A DNA stretch of 64,000 bases, taken from JANQPA01 sp964628385. GTDB lineage: Bacteria > Bacteroidota > Bacteroidia > Chitinophagales > Saprospiraceae. The notes under the pieces are model-generated. The model searched no databases, was not told the origin of the DNA, and was given only the letters and a program-made list of their open reading frames with translations. The position numbers were made by a program, and so were the translations under genes. Positions 1 through 7,657 of this stretch are shown here, in pieces; position 1 is the stretch's first letter; each line of letters opens with the position of its first letter. Location of the stretch: positions 79,169 to 143,168 of the forward strand of contig CAZVOD010000002.1 in assembly GCA_964628385.1 (NCBI GenBank), given 5' to 3'.

Positions 1-161
1 GCTAGCAATCTGCGCGTTTTCATAATAGTAGTTTAACTCACTTTTTAAGACGATGAAACAGGTAGATGAGTCACTGTAGTTTCTATCAGCAATTTGAAGG
101 AAATATAATAAATACTCCTGCGGTTTTCAAATATTCTACTCAAATAAAATTCAAATTGGAT

Positions 162-842
162 TTATTTTCTCATTAAGTCCGCTAATGTACGGACGCCTTT
201 GTTTTGCAGGCGAAAGAGTAATTTTTGAAATAGCAGTGCAGTAATCAGGGCATCTCCCAGCGCCGTATGCCGGTCGTGTTCCGGTATCTGGTACTGTTGG
301 CACAATTCATCAAGTGAAGGGGTTTTCACGGGGCTGTATGGATTTTTATCTTGCAGGCGTACGAATAAATCAGCAGTATCTATCACTTTATTTTTCAGCG
401 CGGGCGTATGCCAGGCTTTTAGTGCCCGGTTGATCATATTGATATCAAACTGGATATGGTGCCCTACAACTACTGCGTTCCCCAGGTAAGCCAGCAGTGC
501 CGAAAGCGCTGATTGTTCATCTATCTTTTCGGAGGAGATCGTGGGTAAAATACCGTGAATGACTACACTTTCAGATTGGGCCTCGTAGCTTCGCCGGATA
601 AAACACTCCCAGGATTCAGCGACTTTGATATCAAACTGAAAAATTTTTACAGCTCCAATAGATAAGATCTGATCCTTTTTTAGGTTCAGGCCACTTGTTT
701 CTGTATCCAAACATACAAAAGTCAGTTCTTCAAGAGGAGTAGATTTTTTAAGGGCCGGATCAAAACAGGGTAGATAGCTATTTCGGTAAACCTCCAGCCC
801 GGTTTCTTTTTTTTGTCTGATCCAGAATTTGAGCATAATCAT
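162..842 (-). CDS. 3'-5' exonuclease, DnaQ/PolC epsilon-like
   Basis: A DEDD-type exonuclease of about 226 residues, related to the proofreading epsilon subunit of DNA polymerase III. The ExoI motif is visible as a D-T-E-T run (VCLDTETSGL), followed by ExoII-like VVGHHIQFDI and a C-terminal H-x-A-L-x-D-A (ExoIII) motif. I chose the ATG at 842 because the longer frame starts with TTG inside the upstream gene. It lies 22 bases behind the cNMP/CBS/DUF294 gene and is probably co-transcribed with it. In gammaproteobacteria the same pair commonly sits beside acetate symporter genes, as here, so a role in the symporter regulon is more likely than replication. The substrate is unknown. Confidence 0.88.
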   Translation of the reverse strand: MIMLKFWIRQKKETGLEVYRNSYLPCFDPALKKSTPLEELTFVCLDTETSGLNLKKDQILSIGAVKIFQFDIKVAESWECFIRRSYEAQSESVVIHGILPTISSEKIDEQSALSALLAYLGNAVVVGHHIQFDINMINRALKAWHTPALKNKVIDTADLFVRLQDKNPYSPVKTPSLDELCQQYQIPEHDRHTALGDALITALLFQKLLFRLQNKGVRTLADLMRK

Positions 843-864
843 AAAATTTAGTACCCAGAATCTT

Positions 865-2796
865 CTATCTAATAAAGGCAATCTGGAAACGCGTTTCAAT
901 CAAAGATTGCAATTTGGCTATAGGTGTAAAGCTATTCCTCAGGTTTAGGCGCTGCATCTTTGTCAGGTCAGCGGGATCAAAAAAGCGACCGGAGTCATTA
1001 TTTTTCAGGCCTTGCAGGGTCCGATAACGAATCAAAATTTCGTAGGCATCAGCTGCTGCTTCAAAAAGTTCGCTGTTTTTGGGTTCTAGCGTTGCTAGTT
1101 TTTCAAAGCGCCGAAAAGTATTATTGACATTCTCAACCCTGGCCCCCAGTATTAACAACCTGGCCGCATCAGTGAGGGGCATCATGGCCCGGGCTTTGAT
1201 ATCAAATTCATTTTTGTGCTCCCCACTCTTTTCTATAACAAAATTCCTGAAAAATGTCAAAGGAGGTGGATTCTCCACGGCATACTTGGCCATGTGCGTA
1301 AGAAACAAGGTTTGTTTATCTAATTCTATAAAAATATGATCAGTCAACTCTTTTGACAATTTATAGTTACCGTATACCGGCCGGTAATCAAAGAAAATAT
1401 TACTGTGCAATACGGCTTTGGCCGTGGGCTCTAAAATCCATTTTGAAAATTGACGTTTCCATTCGTCCAGACGAAGGCACCAGGCTGGATTGCTAGCCAT
1501 CATATCAGCCGGGCAATAATCGAAGCCTATATAATTGAGTTTGGCCGTTACCATCCGGGCCAGGTCAAGAAAAAACTGCCGATCGTTTTCCAATGATCCT
1601 TTCTCATTGTATCCAAAAACCAGCGCTGAATCCTGATCGGTTTTTAGCAATTGCTCCTGCCGGCCTTCACTTCCCAGAGCCAACCAGCAAAAGTCCACCG
1701 GAGCCGGACCGTTGCCCTCTCGCTCCATTTCTTCCAGACTCAATTCAATACAACGCACTATAATCGCATCATTAATTTCGGATAGAATGGTACTGATGTA
1801 GGCAATAGAAACTTCTTGCTGCAGATATTTTTCTAGTAATACATCGGCTCGCAGCCGGATTTCTTTGAGGCCATCTGTAGAGCCAGTTCTAAAAACTTCC
1901 CGAATTAACACAGCTGGATTATTACCTCTCAGCACCAGCAGATCATGCTCCGAGATGACTCCCACTACCGGGCTTTTATCCGTCCCGTCCTCGGTCAGGC
2001 AAAGATGATGCACCTTATGCCGAATCATTTTGATCTGTACATCTGCAATGCTAAGCTCCGGCTTGATAGTAACTACAGGACTGGACATGATCTTTTCAAC
2101 TGACTTATCGAGGGCTACTTCGCCTGTGGCAACGTATGCCCTGAGGTCTTTATCCGTAACAATACCTATAGGCCAGTACTGATCATTAACTATAATGATG
2201 GAGCCCACCGCTTTTTGGGTCATTATAGCCGCAGCTGAACGAATACTTTCCTGCACGGTACAGGTAACCGGCTTTTTACTTTGTTTAACGGATTGTATTT
2301 CGATCAATGTTCCTTCCTCGTGCGTATTGCTGTTGAAGGTTGTCAAAGACCGGGCAGCTCTTCCGGTGCGCATTGGATTGGCATCAGCAGCAAAAGAGAT
2401 AGCCATATGAAAGGCTACTTTCGGCTCGTTTTTTATGATTTGATTAAAACAAGCAGTAGGAATAGCGTACAGTAATGTTTCCTCTTCCACTGCTGCAGTA
2501 AGTGCATAAGCTTCAGCGGCCAGCAAAGGCCGGATACCAAAAATATCTGCTTCGTCGCATTGTTCAACCAGGATACTGCCATTTTCATTTTCGTCTATCA
2601 ACTGAACAGCTCCCTCCTTTACCACATAAAAGTAAGCACTCGGTGGGTCGCCTTTTTTGAAGATGATATCCCCTGGCTTTTTGTACTGTACAACTATCTG
2701 GTCTGTTATGGCTAATAATTCTTTTTTTTCAATTAAATTAAAGGGAGGATAATCCTTCAAAAAATCGTATATACGGCGAGAGATTGTATTGCTCAT
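865..2796 (-). CDS. Cyclic-nucleotide-binding/CBS/DUF294 nucleotidyltransferase-like protein
   Basis: A cytosolic signalling protein of about 643 residues. An N-terminal cNMP-binding (CAP-type) domain covers roughly residues 15-130, a CBS pair roughly 180-310, then a DUF294 nucleotidyltransferase-like domain with the GSEGR...DQD motif, and a DUF294 C-terminal domain. This arrangement matches proteins found next to acetate/carboxylate SLC5 symporters. The presence of both GSEGR and D-x-D suggests the transferase centre is kept. I use the ATG at 2796 (MSNTISRR), since the longer frame begins upstream at a less convincing position. It is divergent from the ArsR-like gene. Ligand and target are not known. 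Confidence 0.88.
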   Translation of the reverse strand: MSNTISRRIYDFLKDYPPFNLIEKKELLAITDQIVVQYKKPGDIIFKKGDPPSAYFYVVKEGAVQLIDENENGSILVEQCDEADIFGIRPLLAAEAYALTAAVEEETLLYAIPTACFNQIIKNEPKVAFHMAISFAADANPMRTGRAARSLTTFNSNTHEEGTLIEIQSVKQSKKPVTCTVQESIRSAAAIMTQKAVGSIIIVNDQYWPIGIVTDKDLRAYVATGEVALDKSVEKIMSSPVVTIKPELSIADVQIKMIRHKVHHLCLTEDGTDKSPVVGVISEHDLLVLRGNNPAVLIREVFRTGSTDGLKEIRLRADVLLEKYLQQEVSIAYISTILSEINDAIIVRCIELSLEEMEREGNGPAPVDFCWLALGSEGRQEQLLKTDQDSALVFGYNEKGSLENDRQFFLDLARMVTAKLNYIGFDYCPADMMASNPAWCLRLDEWKRQFSKWILEPTAKAVLHSNIFFDYRPVYGNYKLSKELTDHIFIELDKQTLFLTHMAKYAVENPPPLTFFRNFVIEKSGEHKNEFDIKARAMMPLTDAARLLILGARVENVNNTFRRFEKLATLEPKNSELFEAAADAYEILIRYRTLQGLKNNDSGRFFDPADLTKMQRLNLRNSFTPIAKLQSLIETRFQIAFIR

Positions 2797-2929
2797 GGTC
2801 CTTAAAGGTTTTTCTAAGAAGAAAATTTGCATAGATTAAATTTCGTTGGTGGAAAAAAGACGAAACCGAAAACTATTTTACCTGTAAATTTTGTTTAACC
2901 ATTAATTAACTGCACAGTAATCAAAAAAC

Positions 2930-3220
2930 ATGAAAACTCATTTTAAGGAAAGTTTCCTGGAAAACTCAACAGAAACACTCAGAGCAATAGCTCATCCTAT
3001 TCGACTTGCCATTCTTGACCTTTTATTCAAACACGGTCAAATGACAGTTACAGATATTTATACCAAACTAAATATCGAGCAGGCTATTGCTTCTCATCAT
3101 TTGAGAATTATGAAAAATAAGAACGTTGTTAGTGTTCAAAGGGATGGAAAAAACTCTTTGTATTCTTTGTCCTCAAAAGATTACTACAATATTGTAGAGA
3201 CCCTCACCAGAGTTTTATAA
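2930..3220 (+). CDS. ArsR-family winged-helix regulator
   Basis: A 96-residue ArsR-type repressor. It shows the usual opening ETLRAIAHPIRLAILDLL, a recognition helix around IEQAIASHHLRIM, and a wing with RDGKNSLYSL. I see no clustered Cys metal site such as the ELCVCDL box, so a metal-free or redox/metabolite-sensing type is more likely than an arsenic sensor. It is divergent from the cNMP/CBS/DUF294 gene and upstream of the symporter region, and may control one or both. The assignment to the family is firm; the inducer is unknown. Confidence 0.88.
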   Translation: MKTHFKESFLENSTETLRAIAHPIRLAILDLLFKHGQMTVTDIYTKLNIEQAIASHHLRIMKNKNVVSVQRDGKNSLYSLSSKDYYNIVETLTRVL

Positions 3221-3243
3221 TTTTTTTTTGGCCCGATACCTTA

Positions 3244-3267
3244 AAGTATAGAGCTATGTCTATACTT
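3244..3267. promoter_or_regulatory. Perfect 9-bp inverted repeat downstream of arsR-like gene
   Basis: AAGTATAGA and TCTATACTT are separated by six bases. It lies 24 bases after the ArsR-like stop codon. It may be a weak terminator (no T run follows) or an operator for the ArsR-like protein in front of the porin/symporter genes. Confidence 0.4.
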
Positions 3268-3482
3268 CTATCAAAAAAACCTTGATAACCTACAATGAGT
3301 ATTATTAAAAACAGCACTACAAATGTCAGCCTTTCATTCTGCCTACCTTCCAAAAATCAGGAACACACCCCTAAAATAGCAAACATAATTCTTACCACTC
3401 CCGCAATTTCAAATAAATTTCGGTCGAATACGAGTATTTGCAGATAAAGTTTTATGTGATTTTCAAAAAAAACTTCTTTTTG

Positions 3483-3514
3483 CTTGCATACATATATATA
3501 TCTATATACTTTAG
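3483..3514 (+). promoter_or_regulatory. Candidate Bacteroidota promoter for porin-like gene
   Basis: A -7-like TACTTTAG at 3507-3514 (one mismatch to TAnnTTTG) is preceded by a -33-like CTTG at 3483-3486 with a 20-base spacer. It ends about 60 bases before the ATG at 3575. Confidence 0.4.
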
Positions 3515-3574
3515 CGTAAAATAAATCAAAACAAAACGAAGAAAAGGTTTAGGAATCACTTAAAAAATTCGGTC

Positions 3575-4810
3575 ATGAATGTAAAACCACTTAAAAAATT
3601 CTACCTGGTACTGGTGTTGTTGCTGGCTTCACAGTTGCTGTTACAGGCCCAAGAAGAGGTAGATCATTCGTACAAACCGCTGACGTTGAAGCTTGACGAA
3701 GGTGGGCAGAAGTACATCAGGTTTATTATGTGGCATCAGATGTGGATGACGACAAATGATCTGGACGCTGGTAAGTTACAGGTTACGCCAAGCCTGAGGC
3801 GATCTCGTTTTTTGGCCTTTGCCCAGGTATCGCCCCGTTTTTTGATCCTTACCCATTTTGGTTTAAACAGTCTTAACCCTAACAACCTAACGTCTTTGGG
3901 CGGCAACGGCGATGCACCACAGCTTTTTTTGCATGATGCCTGGACGGAATTTAAGGTAAGCGATCAGCTATTCATAGGTGGTGGATTGCATTATTGGAAA
4001 GGGATGACGCGGTTGGCTAATCAGAGTACATTGAATTTTATGACCCTGGATCAGTCCCGCCCATTTGCACACTGGCATTCACTGGGAGTTACGGATCAAT
4101 TTGCCCGACACCTGGGTATTTATGCCAAAGGGGTGCTTGGTGATTTTGACTACAGAATTGCGCTCAATTCGCCCGGCCGGAGTCCACTGGGAGAAGGCCG
4201 CGATTATGGCCTAAACAATAGCAACCTTACTTACACTGGTGCTTCTACTATCAACGAAACAGGTGAAGCAGTTGGTAACAGCATCATTGAGGGTTATTTC
4301 CGCTACAATGTTTGGAATAAAGAATCAACTAAGCTTCCCTATATGGTAGGCTCTTATTTGGGTAAAAAGAAGGTGCTTTCTTTTGGTACGGGTTTCTTTG
4401 CGCATACTAACGGCATGTTTAATAGTTTGACTGACCGCCACGAGGGTGTTTTTCACTATGCTTTTGATGCTTTCATGGATTTACCTACTGCTGCCGGAGG
4501 AATCACGGCTTATGCTTCTTTCCAAAATTTTGACTACGGCGATGATTACGTCAGCCGATGGGCGGGTACCGGAACGCATTATTACACACATGTTGGCTAT
4601 TACATCAGAGCAGCTAATATTATGCCCTATGTAGCTTACCAGACTGCCAATTACCAGGGATTTGATGAAAATACATCGGCATTTGATGTTGGTATTAACT
4701 ACTATGTATTGGGGCACCATGCCAAGATCACTTTGGAATATCACCAAATCTCCAATGATCCGAGAGAAGAGACACGACAAATCAGGCTGCAGGCCCATAT
4801 CTTCCTGTAG
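3575..4810 (+). CDS. Outer-membrane porin-like beta-barrel protein
   Basis: A 411-residue protein with a clear signal peptide (about residues 1-26, ending LLLQAQ) followed by a sequence rich in alternating aromatic/hydrophobic strands and ending in Phe-Leu, as in outer-membrane barrels. It is the first gene of a run that continues with the DUF4212 subunit and the SLC5 symporter, so it may let a small carboxylate such as acetate cross the outer membrane. I do not recognise a named family with certainty; the barrel prediction is from sequence character and context. Confidence 0.7.
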   Translation: MNVKPLKKFYLVLVLLLASQLLLQAQEEVDHSYKPLTLKLDEGGQKYIRFIMWHQMWMTTNDLDAGKLQVTPSLRRSRFLAFAQVSPRFLILTHFGLNSLNPNNLTSLGGNGDAPQLFLHDAWTEFKVSDQLFIGGGLHYWKGMTRLANQSTLNFMTLDQSRPFAHWHSLGVTDQFARHLGIYAKGVLGDFDYRIALNSPGRSPLGEGRDYGLNNSNLTYTGASTINETGEAVGNSIIEGYFRYNVWNKESTKLPYMVGSYLGKKKVLSFGTGFFAHTNGMFNSLTDRHEGVFHYAFDAFMDLPTAAGGITAYASFQNFDYGDDYVSRWAGTGTHYYTHVGYYIRAANIMPYVAYQTANYQGFDENTSAFDVGINYYVLGHHAKITLEYHQISNDPREETRQIRLQAHIFL

Positions 4811-4869
4811 GATTTTGAAAGCAGTAGTACAATTTTTCAAAACAGCATTACATCATAAAAATCAATATC

Positions 4870-5127
4870 ATGTCAGACAAGAATTTACAAGAATACTGGA
4901 AGATCAATATCAGATATCTGACGATACTGTTAGTGATCTGGTTTGTGGTATCCTACGGATGTGGAATCCTCTTTGCGGATGCACTCAACAACATACAGAT
5001 CGGAGGCTTTAAGCTGGGCTTTTGGTTTGCGCAGCAAGGAGCTATTTACGTTTTCGTTGCGCTGATCTTCGTTTACGTATACTTGATGAACCGGTTGGAC
5101 AAGCGGTTTGACGTAGATGAGAAATAG
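4870..5127 (+). CDS. DUF4212 small subunit of sodium/solute symporter
   Basis: An 85-residue membrane protein with two transmembrane segments (about residues 15-37 and 51-72). It opens with LQEYWKINIRY and carries the family-typical FGxWFAQQG-like stretch (LGFWFAQQGAIYVF). DUF4212 proteins are encoded directly before VC_2705-type SLC5 symporters, as here (35-base gap), and are taken to be an accessory subunit. The ATG at 4870 is the only sensible start. Confidence 0.92.
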   Translation: MSDKNLQEYWKINIRYLTILLVIWFVVSYGCGILFADALNNIQIGGFKLGFWFAQQGAIYVFVALIFVYVYLMNRLDKRFDVDEK

Positions 5128-5162
5128 AATCAATTTTTAAAAAGAAAGAAAAACTATAAATC

Positions 5163-6884
5163 ATGGATGTTCAAACCTGGACGTTTATAATCGTAGGATT
5201 AACATTTGCCATTTATGTAGGGGTAGCTATCTGGGCACGTGCCGGAAGTACCTCCGAATTTTATGTTGCTGGTGGAGGTGTTCCTCCAATCATTAATGGC
5301 CTGGCTACAGCAGCAGACTGGATGTCGGCAGCTTCATTTATCGGTATGGCCGGGCTTATTTCTTTTATGGGTTATCAGGGTTCGCAGTATTTGATGGGAT
5401 GGACCGGTGGTTACGTTCTCCTGGCGTTATTGCTGGCGCCCTATCTGCGAAAATTTGGGAAATTTACCGTTCCTGATTTTATCGGTGAGCGCTATTATTC
5501 ACAAACGGCCCGATTAGTTGCCGCTATTTGTGCCTTATTCGTTTCGTTCACTTATGTTGTTGGACAAATGAAAGGTGTGGGGGTAGCTTTCTCCAGGTTT
5601 CTGGAGGTTCCCTTTGAATGGGGTGTAATTATTGGTGTAGGTATTGTATTCTTCTACGCTGTACTGGGGGGTATGAAAGGGATTACCTATACGCAGGTAG
5701 CTCAGTATTGTGTATTGATATTTGCCTATTTAGTTCCGGCTATTTTTATTTCTGTTTTGATGGTAGGTCATCCATTGCCACAATTAGGCCTGGGTGGTAC
5801 TCTGGCCGATGGCACGCCATTACTGGCCAAGTTGGATCAGCTTTCTACAGATTTAGGCTTCAAGGAATACACTACTTCCAAGAAAACAACCATAGATCTG
5901 TTTTTTGTTACGGCAGCTTTGATGCTGGGTACGGCTGGCCTACCCCATGTAATTGTGCGTTTCTTTACGGTACCTAAAGTATCCGGTGCAAGAGTTTCTG
6001 CAGGTTGGGCTTTGATCTTTATTGCTATACTCTATACGACTGCGCCGGCTATTGCAGCCTTTGCCAGAACTAACTTAATCAATACGGTTGATAACAAAGA
6101 ATATGCAGAGCTGCCAGCCTGGTTCAACAACTGGGAAAAGACTGGATTGCTTAAATTTGAGGATAAGAACAATGACGGGAAAGTACAATATTACAATGAT
6201 GCCAATGAAGATTACGTGGCAGCAGTTGCCAATCCTAACGGCTGGAAAGGCAATGAGCTGACTGTTGATAGAGATATTATAGTATTGGCCAATCCTGAAA
6301 TTGCTGCCTTACCCGGCTGGGTAGTTGCTCTGGTTGTGGCCGGAGGTTTGGCCGCTGCCTTATCAACAGCCGCGGGTCTTTTACTGGTGATTTCTTCTTC
6401 TATATCTCACGATATTCTCAAGAAGTGGCTCATGCCCGATATTTCTGAAAAAGGTGAATTAAGAGCGGCTCGTATTGCTATTGCTGTGGCAGTAGTCATT
6501 TCCGGATATGCCGGTATTCATCCGCCCGGATTTGTGGCGCAAGTAGTTGCCTTTGCCTTTGGCCTGGCCGCTGCATCCTTCTTCCCGGCTATTGTACTTG
6601 GTATTTTCTCCAAGCGTATGAACATGCAGGGAGCAGTATCTGGCATGATCGTAGGCCTGCTATTCACTATTGCCTACATCATCTATTTCAAATACGGCGG
6701 CGGTACACCCGATCAATACTGGTTTGGAATTTCTCCGGAAGGTATCGGTACATTGGGGATGATCTTTAACTTCATCGTAGCACTTACGGTTTCTGCCTTT
6801 ACTCCTGCTCCACCGCTGAGTGTACAGGAAATTGTTGAAAATATCCGCGTACCCCGGGGTGCCGGACAAGCATCAGGACACTAA
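5163..6884 (+). CDS. SLC5-family sodium:solute symporter (ActP/VC_2705-like)
   Basis: A 573-residue inner-membrane transporter with about 13 hydrophobic segments. The N-terminal half has the SSF hallmark region (EFYVAGGGVPP, GLATAADWMSAASFIG, FTVPDFIGERY). A hydrophilic insert of roughly 80 residues (around 325-385) carries an Asp/Asn-rich stretch. It belongs to the subfamily that pairs with DUF4212 and is close to acetate permease ActP. With acs downstream, acetate or another short monocarboxylate is the likely substrate, moved with Na+. Substrate is inferred from context. Confidence 0.9.
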   Translation: MDVQTWTFIIVGLTFAIYVGVAIWARAGSTSEFYVAGGGVPPIINGLATAADWMSAASFIGMAGLISFMGYQGSQYLMGWTGGYVLLALLLAPYLRKFGKFTVPDFIGERYYSQTARLVAAICALFVSFTYVVGQMKGVGVAFSRFLEVPFEWGVIIGVGIVFFYAVLGGMKGITYTQVAQYCVLIFAYLVPAIFISVLMVGHPLPQLGLGGTLADGTPLLAKLDQLSTDLGFKEYTTSKKTTIDLFFVTAALMLGTAGLPHVIVRFFTVPKVSGARVSAGWALIFIAILYTTAPAIAAFARTNLINTVDNKEYAELPAWFNNWEKTGLLKFEDKNNDGKVQYYNDANEDYVAAVANPNGWKGNELTVDRDIIVLANPEIAALPGWVVALVVAGGLAAALSTAAGLLLVISSSISHDILKKWLMPDISEKGELRAARIAIAVAVVISGYAGIHPPGFVAQVVAFAFGLAAASFFPAIVLGIFSKRMNMQGAVSGMIVGLLFTIAYIIYFKYGGGTPDQYWFGISPEGIGTLGMIFNFIVALTVSAFTPAPPLSVQEIVENIRVPRGAGQASGH

Positions 6885-6926
6885 TTTTTAAATAACAGGC
6901 GCTGTTAATGCAGCTCCGGCATGCAG

Positions 6927-6963
6927 AATCCGGGTTGGAAAAGTCATTTTTTCAATCCGGATT
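6927..6963. repeat. 11-bp inverted repeat between symporter and small membrane protein gene
   Basis: Arms 6927-6937 and 6953-6963 pair over 11 bases (one G-T) with a 15-base loop. No T run follows, so it may be an mRNA stabiliser or partial terminator separating the symporter from the next gene, whose ATG is 18 bases away. Confidence 0.4.
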
Positions 6964-6980
6964 TATTAAAATAATTAGTT

Positions 6981-7202
6981 ATGAAATTTCAATTAAGCCC
7001 ATTCCTTTCCGACTTTTTTATCGGCATCTATTTGTTGGCCACTTTGTTACTGCGCTTTTATGTAGAACCCCAACTGGGAGGCAACACCATGGCCTCCATG
7101 ATACTGGGCGCCCTGGCTCTATTATTTTTGTGGGCTATGATCAAAAGTAATTTCCTACAACCCAACTTTTTTGGTTTGTTAAAAAAAGCGGAATCCAACT
7201 AA
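6981..7202 (+). CDS. Small two-helix membrane protein
   Basis: A 73-residue protein with two predicted transmembrane helices (about residues 9-27 and 37-56), no Cys and a short charged tail. I do not recognise a family. It follows the symporter by 96 bases and precedes the sensor kinase module, so it may be a further accessory part of this transport region. Start is the ATG at 6981; the longer overlapping frame from 6908 is not convincing. Confidence 0.6.
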   Translation: MKFQLSPFLSDFFIGIYLLATLLLRFYVEPQLGGNTMASMILGALALLFLWAMIKSNFLQPNFFGLLKKAESN

Positions 7203-7420
7203 AAACACTTGCTGTCCCTTTTAAGGACCTATTTGGATTTTACTCTTTGGCCTGCAAACAAGATATTTCAGCTTTTTTTCGCTCCATAGCCTGGCTATGA
7301 AACTCAAAATAGCTTCATTTTCACCAGCCCAAATGTATTTTCGCCATCGAAAGCAAATGCCAAAAACACTCTTAACTCCCTAAACAACTTAATTTTTTCA
7401 TTACTTTTAAATCTAACTAA

Positions 7421-7654
7421 ATGAAAGAGGATGTAATGCGGAAAGATAAGTCACAAAAATTAGTAGGGATTTTTATTCTGGCAATCGTTCTCTTCAATTT
7501 TCCAATTTTAGAATTATTCGTAAGAGGTGATAAATTGGGAGGCATTCCCATTATGATACTTTATATCTTTGGTACCTGGATATTTATAATTATTCTTACT
7601 TATCTCACCATAAGATCGAATGATAATTCAGCAGGAAAATCATCAAAAAAGTAG
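7421..7654 (+). CDS. Small two-helix membrane protein in front of sensor kinase
   Basis: A 77-residue protein with two transmembrane helices (about residues 13-33 and 40-63) and a Lys/Ser-rich tail. A second in-frame ATG at 7436 is a possible start. It ends 3 bases before the symporter-kinase gene, so the two are almost certainly translated together. It may be a partner of the membrane domain of that kinase. No known family was recognised. Confidence 0.68.
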   Translation: MKEDVMRKDKSQKLVGIFILAIVLFNFPILELFVRGDKLGGIPIMILYIFGTWIFIIILTYLTIRSNDNSAGKSSKK

Positions 7655-7657
7655 ACC

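Larger units (their letters stand above)
3221..3574. other. 354-base A/T-rich intergenic region
   Basis: No coding sequence is seen. The region holds a perfect inverted repeat (3244-3267) and a candidate promoter for the porin-like gene (3483-3514), listed separately. The rest is A/T-rich with no recognisable structured RNA. Confidence 0.6.

Noticed and set aside
1..161. Left edge of the window before the exonuclease gene
   Set aside because: No coding sequence, hairpin or promoter element could be supported here.
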